A DNA stretch of 64,000 bases from Nocardioidaceae bacterium (GCA_020636935.1 JACJWW010000007.1:1-64000); one strand, 5' to 3'; positions 25,402-35,539 are shown, counted from the first letter of the stretch. A program made the numbers and translations. Notes: generated by a model from the sequence alone, not told the origin.

Positions 25402-26808
25402 TCAGAGGTAGTTCTCCGCCTCGGTGATCACTGAGCGCAGTCTCGACTCGAGCTCGTCGAACTCCGCAGGACCCATTGTCAGCGGGGGAGACAACTGGAT
25501 GACCGGGTCTCCTCGATCATCAGCGCGACAGTAGACCCCGGCGTCGAAGAGGGCCTTCGACAAGAAGCCGCGCAGCAGCCTCTCTGACTCCTCGTCGTTG
25601 AAGGTCTCCTTGGTCTGCTTGTCCTTGACCAACTCGATGCCGTAGAAATAGCCCGCTCCACGCACATCGCCAACCAAGGGCAGGTCGAGCAATCGCTCCA
25701 AGGTGGTGCGGAAGACGGGCGCATTGTCCTTGACTCTTTGGTTGAGGCCCTCCTCGTCGAAGATGTCGAGATTGGCCATCGCGGCCGCACATGAGACCGG
25801 GTGCCCGCCCCAGGTGTATCCATGAGTGAAGGCGTTGGTGCCCTTGCGGAATGGCTCGAAGAGGCGCTCGGAGGCGATCATCAGGCCCAGTGGCGCATAA
25901 CCGCTGGTGATCCCCTTCGCGGTGGTGATGATGTCGGGCACGTAGTCGAAGTCAGTGCAGGCAAACATCGAGCCGATCCGACCAAAGGCGCAGATGGTCT
26001 CGTCAGACACCAGGAGTACGTCGTACTCGTCGCAGATTTCGCGGACCCGCTCGAAGTAGCCCGGGGGAGGCGGGAAGCAGCCGCCAGCATTTTGCACCGG
26101 CTCGAGGAATACCGCTGCCACCGTGTCGGGGCCTTCGAAGAGGATCGCCTCTTCGATGCGATTGGCTGCCCATAGGCCGAAGGCCTTTTCGTCGGTCTGG
26201 AACTGCTCCGGGGCGCGATAGTGATTGGTGTTCGGCACCCTGAAGCCACCGGGAGTCAGCGGCTCGAAGGCCTCCTTCAACTCGGGGATGCCCGTTATCG
26301 CCAGTGCTCCTTGTGGGGTGCCGTGATAGGCGATGGATCGACTGATCACCTTGTGTTTGGCGGGTTTGCCGACGAGCTTGAAATATTGCTTGGCCAATTT
26401 CCAGGCCGACTCCACTGCTTCGCCGCCACCGGTGGTGAAGAAGACTCGGTTGAGGTCGGCTGGCGCGTGCTGTGCGAGCCGCTCAGCCAACTCGATCGCG
26501 CGTGGATGCCCGTAGGACCAAATCGGGAAATACGCTAGGTCGGTGGCCTGGCGGGCCATTGCTTCTGCGATCTGCTCGCGTCCGTGACCGGCATTGACCA
26601 CGAAGAGCCCGGCCAGTCCATCGAGATACTCATTGCCTTGGTCATCCCAGACCTTGTGTCCAAGGCCCTTGGTGATGATCGGGATCTTCGCGCCACCGCC
26701 GCCTCGCTCCAGAGGCTCGTAGGTTGAGTGTCGGGTGAAGTGCATCCACAAGTGATCACGGCCTGCCTCGGCGTAGGTCTTGCCGCTGGCTGTGGTTTGT
26801 TCGTTCAT
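25402..26808 (-). CDS. Class-III omega-aminotransferase (putrescine/GABA-type)
   Basis: A 468-aa PLP aminotransferase. The catalytic lysine is in ITTAKGITSGYAP and the cofactor aspartate in SDETICAFGRIG. A characteristic N-terminal HLWMHFTRHSTYE region matches putrescine/beta-alanine/pyruvate-type transaminases. The start overlaps the stop of an Lrp regulator (ATGA), and the divergent gene is an aldehyde dehydrogenase. The three together suggest diamine (putrescine) or GABA breakdown: transamination to an aminoaldehyde, then oxidation. The exact amine is inferred, not shown. Confidence 0.88.
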   Translation of the reverse strand: MNEQTTASGKTYAEAGRDHLWMHFTRHSTYEPLERGGGGAKIPIITKGLGHKVWDDQGNEYLDGLAGLFVVNAGHGREQIAEAMARQATDLAYFPIWSYGHPRAIELAERLAQHAPADLNRVFFTTGGGEAVESAWKLAKQYFKLVGKPAKHKVISRSIAYHGTPQGALAITGIPELKEAFEPLTPGGFRVPNTNHYRAPEQFQTDEKAFGLWAANRIEEAILFEGPDTVAAVFLEPVQNAGGCFPPPPGYFERVREICDEYDVLLVSDETICAFGRIGSMFACTDFDYVPDIITTAKGITSGYAPLGLMIASERLFEPFRKGTNAFTHGYTWGGHPVSCAAAMANLDIFDEEGLNQRVKDNAPVFRTTLERLLDLPLVGDVRGAGYFYGIELVKDKQTKETFNDEESERLLRGFLSKALFDAGVYCRADDRGDPVIQLSPPLTMGPAEFDELESRLRSVITEAENYL

Positions 26809-27287
26809 CGAGTACCCCAGTTGTAGTGCTGCTTGTTGAGTTTTAGATAGAGGAAGGATTCGGTGTTGGCGACCCCCGGCATCGATCGGATCGTGTTGAT
26901 CACATCGAGCAGATGTTGATCGTTTTCGCACACCACCTCGATCAAGATGTCGAATCGGCCCGCCGTGGTGACCACATAGGAGGCTTCGGGAATGCTCGAC
27001 AACTTGGCCGCTACTTTGGCCAGATCTCCTTCGGCGCTGACGCCCATCATGGCTTGGCGGCGGAATCCGAGCTGCATCGGATCGGTCACCGCCACGATCT
27101 GCATCAACCCGGTGGACAGCAGTCTCTGCACGCGTTGACGTACGGCGGCCTCCGAGAGCCCGACTGCCTTGGCGATCGTGGCATAGGAACCGCGGCCGTC
27201 TTCTTGAAGTTGCTCGATGATCGACTTGGACAGGTCGTCAAGTGGAGCATCTGGCTCGGGCACATTGCTCCGTGAAGTCCTTGCCAT
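26805..27287 (-). CDS. Lrp/AsnC-family regulator of the amine catabolic locus
   Basis: A 160-aa regulator: an N-terminal winged helix (about 14-70, DLSKSIIEQLQEDGRGSYAT then GLSEAAVRQRVQRL) and a C-terminal RAM domain (about 85-155). It is translationally coupled to the aminotransferase and divergent from the aldehyde dehydrogenase. The 186-base divergent gap is the obvious target for local control by the amine substrate or product. Confidence 0.9.
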   Translation of the reverse strand: MARTSRSNVPEPDAPLDDLSKSIIEQLQEDGRGSYATIAKAVGLSEAAVRQRVQRLLSTGLMQIVAVTDPMQLGFRRQAMMGVSAEGDLAKVAAKLSSIPEASYVVTTAGRFDILIEVVCENDQHLLDVINTIRSMPGVANTESFLYLKLNKQHYNWGTR

Positions 27288-27473
27288 GAGGACATAGTGG
27301 TCGTGGAACCGTAATCTGGCAAGTCCGAAACGATGGAATCCGTAGTTTGAGAAGCAATTCGCTGCGTTTTCAGAAGGTTTGCACCGTAGGTACTACCGAG
27401 AATGCATGTTTGGGGCATAGTGTGCCAGCAATAGCCCTGTTCAGGCCGCAGCTCTTGCTATGGAAGGACCACC

Positions 27474-28925
27474 ATGAGCGACAATTCGCCACGCCAACTC
27501 CGCAATTTCATTGACGGTGCCTATGTGGAGGCGCAGACCGATCAGCGCATCGACATCGTGCATCCGTCCACCGGTCAAGTGGTGGCCAAGGCGCCCGTGT
27601 CGGGCGAAGCCGATGTCAACGCCGCCTATGCCTCTGCGGAGAAGGCTTTTGAGGAGTGGGGTCAATCCACGCCAGCAGATCGACAGCAAGCCTTGTTGAA
27701 GTTTGCTGATGCGATTGAGAAGCGGGCCGACGAGTTCGTCGACTTGGAGTCACAAAACACTGGCAAGCCGATTGCTCTGACCGCCTCTGAAGAAGTGCCG
27801 CCGATGGTCGACCAGTTGCGTTTCTTCGCTGGCGCTGCGCGGGTGCTCGAAGGGCGGTCGGCAGGGGAGTACATGCCGGGCCACACCTCTTGGATCAGGC
27901 GCGAGCCGATCGGGGTGGTCGGTCAGGTGACCCCTTGGAATTACCCGATGATGATGGCGGTCTGGAAGATCGGCCCGGCTTTGGCCGCAGGCAATTCGAT
28001 TGTGCTCAAGCCATCTGACACCACGCCTGAGACCACTTTGCTCATGGCGGAGATCGCCAGCGAGTTCTTGCCTGCGGGCACCTTCAATGTGGTCACCGGT
28101 GACCGAGACACCGGCCGACTGGTCGTTGAGCACCAGACCCCGGCACTAGTGGCCATCACCGGCTCCGTGCGTGCAGGGGCACAGGTGGCCGAGAGCGCTG
28201 CGCGTGACCTCAAGCGTGTGCACCTCGAGCTCGGTGGCAAGGCCCCGGTTGTGGTCTTCGACGATGCTGACATCGAGGCTGCGGTGGAAGGAATTGCCGG
28301 TGCCGGCTATTTCAATGCCGGTCAGGACTGCACTGCTGCCACGCGGGTGCTGGCTGCGCCACACATCCACGACGACTTCGTTGCTGCTCTGGGCGAATAC
28401 GCCAAGAACTCCGTCAAGGTCGGAATGCCTGATGACGAAGATGCTGATCTGGGGCCAGTCAACAACCCCAACCAACTTGAGCGGGTCAGCGGATTCATCG
28501 AGCGACTGCCAGGACACGCCCAGGTGGTCGCTGGTGGCAATCGGGCCAGCGTCGTGGGGCCTGGATTCTTCCTGGAGCCAACCGTGCTCAGCGGGCTGCT
28601 GCAAGATGATGAGGCCATCCAGAATGAAATCTTCGGCCCCGTGATCACTGTGCAGCGCTTCACCGACGAAGACGAAGCAGTCAGGTGGGCCAATGGCGTC
28701 GACTACGGGCTTGCCTCCAGTGTCTGGACCAAGGACTTCGGTCGGGCGATGCGGATGAGCAAGCGCCTGGACTTCGGTGCGGTCTGGATCAACACCCACA
28801 TTCCGATCGTGGCTGAGATGCCACACGGTGGTTTCAAGAAGTCCGGCTATGGCAAGGATCTGTCAATGTACGGCTTTGAGGACTACACCCGGATCAAGCA
28901 CGTGATGGCCAATATCGAGTCCTGA
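27474..28925 (+). CDS. Aldehyde dehydrogenase, gamma-aminobutyraldehyde type
   Basis: A 483-aa NAD(P)-dependent dehydrogenase. The catalytic Glu is in LELGGKAP and the nucleophilic Cys in NAGQDCTAATRV. The QDCTAATR context resembles PatD/PuuC-like aminobutyraldehyde dehydrogenases. FGPVITVQRF and the C-terminal MPHGGFKKSGYGKDLS are family blocks. The ATG follows GAAGGAC. It would oxidise the aminoaldehyde from the divergent transaminase. Confidence 0.9.
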   Translation: MSDNSPRQLRNFIDGAYVEAQTDQRIDIVHPSTGQVVAKAPVSGEADVNAAYASAEKAFEEWGQSTPADRQQALLKFADAIEKRADEFVDLESQNTGKPIALTASEEVPPMVDQLRFFAGAARVLEGRSAGEYMPGHTSWIRREPIGVVGQVTPWNYPMMMAVWKIGPALAAGNSIVLKPSDTTPETTLLMAEIASEFLPAGTFNVVTGDRDTGRLVVEHQTPALVAITGSVRAGAQVAESAARDLKRVHLELGGKAPVVVFDDADIEAAVEGIAGAGYFNAGQDCTAATRVLAAPHIHDDFVAALGEYAKNSVKVGMPDDEDADLGPVNNPNQLERVSGFIERLPGHAQVVAGGNRASVVGPGFFLEPTVLSGLLQDDEAIQNEIFGPVITVQRFTDEDEAVRWANGVDYGLASSVWTKDFGRAMRMSKRLDFGAVWINTHIPIVAEMPHGGFKKSGYGKDLSMYGFEDYTRIKHVMANIES

Positions 28926-28969
28926 CCCTTGGGCTGCTCCTGACGCGCTCAGCTGGCTAGGGTGTCCAG

Positions 28970-29809
28970 ATGAGCGCGATCACGAGCTATTTTCACGACG
29001 GCTTGACCTTTGAGGTCAGCGACCAAGGGCCGGCACGAAGTGAGGTTGTCGTCCTCCTCCATGGCTTCCCGCAGACCCGTACGTCGTGGGATCAGGTCAC
29101 GCCGTTTCTCAACGAGGCGGGATATCGCACCTTGGCTCCGGATCTACGTGGCTATAGCCCGGCAGCCCGACCACGGCGTCGCCGCGACTACAACCTGCGG
29201 TACATGGTCGATGACGTCGTGGCCCTGATCGATGAAGTCGGTCAACCTGTTCACGTAGTGGGCCATGACTGGGGGGCAGCCACGGCGTGGTCACTGGCCG
29301 CGATGCGCCCCGAGCATGTGCGCACCCTCACCGCGGTGTCGGTGCCTCATCCCGGGGCCATGCTGAGCGTGGGCTTGCCTCAGTTGAAGAAGTCCTGGTA
29401 CATGTTCGTCAACCAGATCCCCTTTGCAGCCGAGTTGTTGATGTCTGATCGCAAACGGGCTCGCAAGGTGCTGCGCGGCACCGGCATGCCGCCAGCCGCC
29501 ATTGATCGCTATGTCACTGAGATCATCGACACGGGCGCGATGACCACCGCACTGAACTGGTATCGCGGACTGCCGTTCACTTCGCGCAAGACACTCAAGT
29601 CGCGAGTCCGCGTGCCCACCACGATGGTGTGGAGTGATGGTGACCAGTTCTTGCACCGACTGGGTGCAGAGCGTTCAGTCGACTATGTCGATGCCGACTT
29701 CAAGTTGGAGATTATGGAGGGCCTGAGCCACTGGATCCCCGATGAGGCCCCGGAGCAACTCGCCGAGATCATCTTGGCCCGGGCCGCCTCGATCGCCGAC
29801 TCGCATTAG
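28970..29809 (+). CDS. Alpha/beta-hydrolase, epoxide hydrolase-like
   Basis: A 279-aa alpha/beta-hydrolase. The oxyanion motif is HGFPQTRTSW and the nucleophile elbow is GHDWGA (Asp nucleophile, as in epoxide hydrolases and dehalogenases, not Ser). The C-terminal acid and His are in WSDGDQ and LSHWIPDEAP. Soluble, no signal peptide. Epoxide hydrolase is more likely than dehalogenase from the DWG context, but the substrate is unknown. It lies 44 bases after the aldehyde dehydrogenase on the same strand. Confidence 0.82.
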   Translation: MSAITSYFHDGLTFEVSDQGPARSEVVVLLHGFPQTRTSWDQVTPFLNEAGYRTLAPDLRGYSPAARPRRRRDYNLRYMVDDVVALIDEVGQPVHVVGHDWGAATAWSLAAMRPEHVRTLTAVSVPHPGAMLSVGLPQLKKSWYMFVNQIPFAAELLMSDRKRARKVLRGTGMPPAAIDRYVTEIIDTGAMTTALNWYRGLPFTSRKTLKSRVRVPTTMVWSDGDQFLHRLGAERSVDYVDADFKLEIMEGLSHWIPDEAPEQLAEIILARAASIADSH

Positions 29810-29945
29810 TCCCTCGGGGTGGTTGCGCTTTGAAGGCACTACGCCGTACTAGGGTGGCCAGCACGGGTCACCTGCACGGGAGACTCAACATGGTCTGCGT
29901 TAGCGGCCCACACCTGATGTCGATGGCTTCCTCAGGAGCGTCAAG

Positions 29946-32900
29946 TTGTATCTCAAGAGCCTAACGCTCAAGGGCTTCAAGTCCTTCGCCTCTGCAACCA
30001 CCATGCAGATGGAGCCCGGCATCACCTGCATCGTGGGCCCCAACGGGTCGGGCAAGTCCAATGTCGTCGATGCGCTCGCCTGGGTCATGGGCGAGCAAGG
30101 TGCGAAGAGCCTGCGCGGCGGCAAGATGGAAGACGTCATCTTTGCCGGCACCGCAGGAAGACCTCCTCTGGGGCGTGCCGAGGTGCAGTTGACCATCGAC
30201 AACTCAGATGGCGCACTGCCGATTGAATACACCGAAGTCACGATCAGTCGCACGATGTTTCGTAATGGCGGATCTGAATACGCCATCAATGGCAACACCT
30301 GCCGGTTGCTTGATGTGCAGGAGTTGTTGAGCGACTCCGGTATTGGTCGAGAAATGCATGTGATCGTGGGCCAAGGTCAGCTCGACTCCATCCTTCGAGC
30401 CACCCCCGAAGAGCGGCGTGGCTTTATCGAAGAGGCGGCCGGGGTGCTCAAGCATCGCAAGCGCAAGGAAAAGGCGCTGCGCAAACTCGACTCAACTCAG
30501 GGCAATCTCACCCGGTTGGCGGATCTGCTCACCGAGATCCGACGCCAACTCAAGCCCTTGGGTCGCCAAGCCGAGGTCGCCCGCAAGGCTGCGACGGTGC
30601 AGGCCGAAGCTCGAGATGCCAAGGCGAGACTCCTCGCTGATGACCTCGCCACCGCCCAAGCGGCGCTCGCCAAGGAGATCGCCGACGAGTCCATCCTGGT
30701 GACCCGGCGAGCCGAGGTGGAGAGCGAGCTCAAGGGCCTGCGAGAGCAAGAGGCCAATCTGGAGCAGGCGTTGCGTGAAGACCTGCCGGCCCTCAACAAG
30801 GCCCACGAAGTCTTCCACGGGCTCACCGCGCTCCGCGAGCGGATCAAGAGCACAGCCAGCCTTGCCGCCGAGCGGGTCCGTAACGCCCACAACCAGCCAG
30901 AGGTGCCGCAGGGTCGAGATCCCGATGAGTTGGAGTCTCAGGCTCAAGTGATCAGCGCCCAAGAGACCGAGATCGCTGAGCTCGTGCGAAGCCATCAAGC
31001 CTCCCTTGACGAGGCAATCATGGGTCGACAAAGAGCCGAGCAGGCTGCTCATGAAGCCGAGCAGCGGCTCTCAGGACTACAACGCGCTGCAGCAGATCGT
31101 CGCGAAGGGATCGCTCGACTGATCGGTCAGGTCAACGCCCTCAAGAGTCGCGCGGCAGCAGCGGACGATGAAATAGGGCGCTTGACCTCAGCCCAAGGCG
31201 AAGCCAATGCGCGCGCAGAGAGGGCGCAACGAGATTTCACCGTGCTTGAGTCGACGATTGCGGGGCTCGACGCTGGCGAGGAGGGGCTCGATGCTGAGCA
31301 TGAGTCGGCCAGCGCACTCCTAGCCGACCTTGACGAGCGACTCTTGAAGCTCAAGGACTCAGCGACCAACGCCGAGCGAGAGCGGGCCGCGATTGCTGCA
31401 CGCAAAGAGGCCCTCGAAGTCGGCCTCAACCGCAAGGACGGTGCTGGTGCACTCCTCGCGGCGAGCGACTCGATCAGCGGGATGCTCGGGTCGGTGGCGG
31501 CTCTGATCAGTGTCCGGTCTGGCTATGAGACCGCAGTAGCTGCAGCACTTGGCGATGCGGCGGATGCGGTAGTGATGCGAGACAGCGACAGCGCCGTGGC
31601 GGCGATTGGCAAACTCAAGCGCGAAGACTGGGGCCGAGCAGGGCTCCTACTCGGTGACGCCTCACCTGATGACGCTTCTTGGCCAAGTCTGCCCGATGGT
31701 GTCAGCTATGCGATCGACGTGATCGAATGCCGCAGCGATCTTCGTCCAGCCCTTTCTCAGCTACTCGCCAAGGTTGTCATCGTGGCTGACCTTGACGCGG
31801 GGGCGGCCCTGCTGCGCCGTACGAGCGGACTGACCGCAGTCACCAAAGAAGGTGATCTGATCGGTGGGCACTTTGCCGCCGGTGGCTCATCGCGAGCGTC
31901 CAGCTTGATCGAAGTGCAAGCGGCTGTCGATGAGGCCACTGAGAAGCTTCGGGTTGCCACGGCCTCTATCGAACGCCAAGCCTTTGAGCTTGCGGCCTTG
32001 GAAAATGAGCGCCAAGAGGCAGCCGCTCGGGTCGATGTGGCCCTGGCCAAGCTCCATGAGTCTGATGCCACATTGGCCGCAGTTGCCGAAGAGCTGGGAC
32101 AGTTTGGCTCCCAGGCACGCAATGCCCGCGCAGAGGCGGCTCGTCTTGAGCAAGCCATCGTCGACGCAACAGCTGCGCGCGAAAACGATCTGGCTGGTTT
32201 AGCTGAGCTGGAGCAGCGGCTGGCAGCCGCGCAAGAGGCTCCTGACGAAGAGCCAGACACCAATGATCGTGACCAGTTGGTCGAGCTCGCCCGAGGGGCC
32301 AGAGCAGCTGAGACCGATGCGAGACTGGCGCTGCGGACCTCCGAGGAGCGGGCCCGTGCTCTGCACGGCCGCGCTGACCAGTTGCGGCGTAGCGCTCAGG
32401 CAGAGCGCGATGCGCGCGCTGCTGCTATCGCGCGCAGAGCGCAGTTGCTCCGGGAGGGTGAGGTCGGTGAGGCGGTCGGTCGGGCTGCTGCAGTCGTGCT
32501 TGCCAGACTCGAGGAGTCGATCGAGCTCGCTGCAACCGCACGTACTGCAGTTGAAGACGGGCGCGCCGATCGCGAGCGGGCCCTGCGTGAGTGTCGACAA
32601 GGCATCCGCGATACCTCAGCGACTCTCGACGAGCTGGTCAACTCAGTGCATAGAGATGAGATGGCCCGTGCTCAGCAGAAGATGCGGATCGAGCAGTACG
32701 CCGAGCGCGCGCTTGAAGAGCTCGGCCTCGATGCCGAGGCGTTGGTGGCCGAATATGGCCCGACCCAACTTGTGCCGTACTTCGGTGAAGTAGCAGAAGG
32801 TGAGCTGGCCCCCGAGCCGATCGCCTTTGAACGAGAGCAACAGGTCAAGAGATTGCGCACGGCTGAGCGTGCGTTGGCTCAACTGGGGCGGATTAACCCA

Positions 32901-33491
32901 CTCGCGCTCGAGGAGTTTTCGGCGCTGGAGGAGCGTCACCGCTTCTTGACCGAGCAGACCGAAGACTTAAAACGCACCCAGAAAGATCTCCTCGACATCG
33001 TGCGTGAGGTCGACGAGCGGGTCCAGCAGGTCTTTGCAGATGCCTATGCCGATGTGCACAAGGCCTTCGACGAGACCTTCGCTCGACTCTTCCCAGGTGG
33101 TGAGGGGCGCTTGGTCTTGACCGACCCTAGCGACATGCTGACCACTGGAGTCGAAGTTGAGGCACGCCCACCTGGCAAGAAGGTCAAGAGATTGTCGTTG
33201 TTGTCAGGTGGCGAGCGATCGCTGGTGGCGGTGGCCTTCCTAGTGGCGTTGTTCAAGGCGCGCCCGTCGCCCTTCTACATCCTCGATGAGGTTGAGGCGG
33301 CCTTGGATGACACCAATCTCGGTCGCCTGCTGGAGATCTACGAGGAGTTGCGTGAAAACTCCCAACTCCTGGTGATCACTCACCAAAAGCGCACGATGGA
33401 GGTGGGTGATGCCCTCTACGGTGTCAGCATGCGAGGTGACGGCGTCTCTGCAGTGATCAGCCAACGTTTGCGTGAGGCGGAGTCGGCCTGA
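29946..33491 (+). CDS. smc: Chromosome segregation protein SMC
   Basis: An 1181-aa condensin ATPase. The N-terminal head has Walker A GPNGSGKSN (about 31-39). Two long coiled coils (about 165-490 and 650-1000) flank the hinge (about 500-645, AAALGDAADAVVMRD). The C-terminal head has the signature LSGGERSL and Walker B PFYILDEVEAALDD. The TTG start follows AGGAGCG. It organises and segregates the chromosome with ScpAB, which are not in the window. It overlaps the next gene by one base. Confidence 0.97.
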   Translation: MYLKSLTLKGFKSFASATTMQMEPGITCIVGPNGSGKSNVVDALAWVMGEQGAKSLRGGKMEDVIFAGTAGRPPLGRAEVQLTIDNSDGALPIEYTEVTISRTMFRNGGSEYAINGNTCRLLDVQELLSDSGIGREMHVIVGQGQLDSILRATPEERRGFIEEAAGVLKHRKRKEKALRKLDSTQGNLTRLADLLTEIRRQLKPLGRQAEVARKAATVQAEARDAKARLLADDLATAQAALAKEIADESILVTRRAEVESELKGLREQEANLEQALREDLPALNKAHEVFHGLTALRERIKSTASLAAERVRNAHNQPEVPQGRDPDELESQAQVISAQETEIAELVRSHQASLDEAIMGRQRAEQAAHEAEQRLSGLQRAAADRREGIARLIGQVNALKSRAAAADDEIGRLTSAQGEANARAERAQRDFTVLESTIAGLDAGEEGLDAEHESASALLADLDERLLKLKDSATNAERERAAIAARKEALEVGLNRKDGAGALLAASDSISGMLGSVAALISVRSGYETAVAAALGDAADAVVMRDSDSAVAAIGKLKREDWGRAGLLLGDASPDDASWPSLPDGVSYAIDVIECRSDLRPALSQLLAKVVIVADLDAGAALLRRTSGLTAVTKEGDLIGGHFAAGGSSRASSLIEVQAAVDEATEKLRVATASIERQAFELAALENERQEAAARVDVALAKLHESDATLAAVAEELGQFGSQARNARAEAARLEQAIVDATAARENDLAGLAELEQRLAAAQEAPDEEPDTNDRDQLVELARGARAAETDARLALRTSEERARALHGRADQLRRSAQAERDARAAAIARRAQLLREGEVGEAVGRAAAVVLARLEESIELAATARTAVEDGRADRERALRECRQGIRDTSATLDELVNSVHRDEMARAQQKMRIEQYAERALEELGLDAEALVAEYGPTQLVPYFGEVAEGELAPEPIAFEREQQVKRLRTAERALAQLGRINPLALEEFSALEERHRFLTEQTEDLKRTQKDLLDIVREVDERVQQVFADAYADVHKAFDETFARLFPGGEGRLVLTDPSDMLTTGVEVEARPPGKKVKRLSLLSGGERSLVAVAFLVALFKARPSPFYILDEVEAALDDTNLGRLLEIYEELRENSQLLVITHQKRTMEVGDALYGVSMRGDGVSAVISQRLREAESA

Positions 33492-33925
33492 TGACTGGTA
33501 ACCCCCGCCCAACTCGAGGCGACTACGTCGTGTGGCGACAAGCCACCACACGTTGGGCTGATGACGACGTCTACGGACACATGAACAACGCCCGCTATTT
33601 CGAGTTGATCGACACTGCCGTCAATGTGCACCTGGCTGAGGCAGTCGGAGGTGACATCCGACAGTTGCCCGCCATAGGGGTGGTTGCGGAGGTCAGTTGC
33701 CGCTATTTCCGTGAGGTGGGTTATCCAGAGCCGATCGACATGGGCCTCGTGGTCGACCACATCGGCAATTCCTCGGTCGTCTATCGGATCGGCCTGTTCC
33801 AAGGTGATGGCGATGAGGCAGCCGCTGAGGGGCGATTCGTGCACGTTTACATCGACAACGAATCTCGCTCAGTCGTCCAGATTCCCCAACAAATAAGGGA
33901 TGCCGTCAGTCCACTGCGCAGATAG
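33491..33925 (+). CDS. Hotdog-fold acyl-CoA thioesterase
   Basis: A 144-aa 4-hydroxybenzoyl-CoA/YbgC-type thioesterase. The catalytic region TRWADDDVYGHMNNARYFELIDTA (split as TRWADDD, then GHMNNARYFE) with the conserved Asp and His-Met-Asn is clear. It hydrolyses an acyl-CoA of unknown chain. It is coupled to smc by TGATG but functionally unrelated as far as the sequence shows. Confidence 0.88.
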   Translation: MTGNPRPTRGDYVVWRQATTRWADDDVYGHMNNARYFELIDTAVNVHLAEAVGGDIRQLPAIGVVAEVSCRYFREVGYPEPIDMGLVVDHIGNSSVVYRIGLFQGDGDEAAAEGRFVHVYIDNESRSVVQIPQQIRDAVSPLRR

Positions 33926-34036
33926 CGTCCTGAGGATCTGTGATGAACCCGTTATGATTTCGACTTGGCTGCAAGCTTGGTCCTGAGTGACAATTGCAGT
34001 GAAATCTCGGAAGAAAGTCTCTCGGCTGTGTTTGTG

Positions 34037-34309
34037 ATGATTCTGTTCGTCTTGACCGCGCTCATTGTGGCGGGCGCGGTGTTCCTCTACGTCGCCTATC
34101 CCTATCGGGGCGAGGTCATGCCTTGGCACCCGGAGATCGCTGAGGCACTCAAACGAGGAGTCGACGCGATGCCGACCCTCGACTCGACCCAAGTGCCGCA
34201 CCAGGCGGCCACGGTGCAGCCCAAGGCTGCCACGTCAGAAACTCACGCCAAGTCACTTCGGTTGCCGCGCATTCATTTCAAACGCCGTAGCGTGTCGATC
34301 TCGAGCTGA
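34037..34309 (+). CDS. Small single-span membrane protein, unknown function
   Basis: A 90-aa protein with one N-terminal membrane span (ILFVLTALIVAGAVFLYVAY) followed by a short soluble region (PYRGEVMPWHPEIAEALKRG) and a basic, proline-containing tail. It lies between the thioesterase and ftsY on the same strand. The start is uncertain: GTG codons at 34028 and 34034 are in frame just upstream of the ATG. Family not recognised. Confidence 0.65.
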   Translation: MILFVLTALIVAGAVFLYVAYPYRGEVMPWHPEIAEALKRGVDAMPTLDSTQVPHQAATVQPKAATSETHAKSLRLPRIHFKRRSVSISS

Positions 34310-34355
34310 TCGCCCCAAGGCTCCGGTGGCACTTGAGCTTTGATTGGATGAACCT

Positions 34356-35495
34356 ATGACCGCCACCGAGATCATTGTCCTCGTTGTCGCAATCGCGGCG
34401 ATCATCCTGGTCGTTGGCTCCATCGCCCTGGTTGCTGGACGCAAGCGCGTTGGGCCTCCGACAACCCCCTCAGTTGATTCTGGTGCACCTGACGCAGCAC
34501 TCACTCCCAGCCCCGATCAACCTCTGATCGTTGAGAGCTCTGCTCCGGGTGCGAGTACGACGACCCTTGAGCGTCCCGAGTCGATCGCCTCGCGCTTGGT
34601 GCGCCTGCGTCAGCGACTGTCTGGCCAAGGAGCCTTGGGTAGGGGCCTGCTCCTGCTGCTTTCCCGCGATCCTCTAGATGAAGACACTTGGGAAGCAGTT
34701 GAAGACAGTCTGATCACCGCCGACATCGGGGTTGGCCCCACAGGTGAGTTGGTCGAGAAGTTGCGTGAGCGTCTCCGGGTCGAAGGTGGTGGCGCAGATC
34801 AGGCCAAGGCCATCTTGGCTGAGGAGTTGCTGGCGTTGGTCGACCCGGGGATGGACCGATCACTGAACTTGGTTGGCCCAGACGGGCTCCCGGGCGTGGT
34901 CATGGTGGTTGGAGTCAACGGCGCTGGCAAGACCACCTCGGTCGGCAAACTCGCCAGGGTCATGGTCGCCGAGGACAAGAACGTCGTACTCGGTGCTGCA
35001 GACACCTTCCGGGCCGCAGCTACCGAGCAACTCAAGACTTGGGGGGAGCGGGTCGGTGTGGATGTCGTGGCCGGCCCTGAGGGTAGTGATCCGGCCAGTG
35101 TTGCCTTCGACTCTGTCAAGGAGGGGCTTGACCGCGGTGCTGATGTGGTCGTGGTCGACACAGCTGGGCGCCTGCAAAACAAGCAAGGCCTGATGGATGA
35201 GTTGGGCAAGGTCAAGCGGGTGATCGAGAAGCAAGCCCCGCTCAGTGAGGTGTTGCTGGTCTTGGACGCCACCACAGGTCAGAATGGTTTGATCCAGGCC
35301 CGGGTCTTTAGCGAGGTCGTAGATGTGACCGGCATTGTGTTGACGAAGCTTGATGGCACCGCCAAGGGCGGCATCGTGGTGGCAGTGCAGCGGGAGCTGG
35401 GAGTCCCGGTGAAGCTCGTTGGGCTGGGGGAGGGGCCAGATGATCTGGCACCATTTGACCCCAAGACATTTGTCGATGCGATCTTGAGCGCCTGA
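34356..35495 (+). CDS. ftsY: Signal recognition particle receptor FtsY
   Basis: A 379-aa SRP receptor GTPase. It begins with a membrane span (EIIVLVVAIAAIILVVGSIA) and a short variable A region. The N domain (about 70-155) is followed by the G domain with GVNGAGKTTSVGKLA, DTAGRLQNK and TKLDGTAKGG. It docks Ffh-ribosome complexes at the membrane; ffh lies 2 kb downstream. The ATG at 34356 is preferred; a TTG four codons earlier is in frame. Confidence 0.95.
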   Translation: MTATEIIVLVVAIAAIILVVGSIALVAGRKRVGPPTTPSVDSGAPDAALTPSPDQPLIVESSAPGASTTTLERPESIASRLVRLRQRLSGQGALGRGLLLLLSRDPLDEDTWEAVEDSLITADIGVGPTGELVEKLRERLRVEGGGADQAKAILAEELLALVDPGMDRSLNLVGPDGLPGVVMVVGVNGAGKTTSVGKLARVMVAEDKNVVLGAADTFRAAATEQLKTWGERVGVDVVAGPEGSDPASVAFDSVKEGLDRGADVVVVDTAGRLQNKQGLMDELGKVKRVIEKQAPLSEVLLVLDATTGQNGLIQARVFSEVVDVTGIVLTKLDGTAKGGIVVAVQRELGVPVKLVGLGEGPDDLAPFDPKTFVDAILSA

Positions 35496-35505
35496 TCGAC
35501 ATATA

Positions 35506-35530
35506 GGGACTGGCCCCCCGCTCCAGTCCC
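35506..35530. terminator. Hairpin between convergent ftsY and tetR
   Basis: An 8-bp perfect stem (GGGACTGG, 35506-35513, with CCAGTCCC, 35523-35530) around a 9-base C-rich loop, in the 44-base convergent gap. It can serve both genes. Confidence 0.6.
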
Positions 35531-35539
35531 GAGCTCAAG

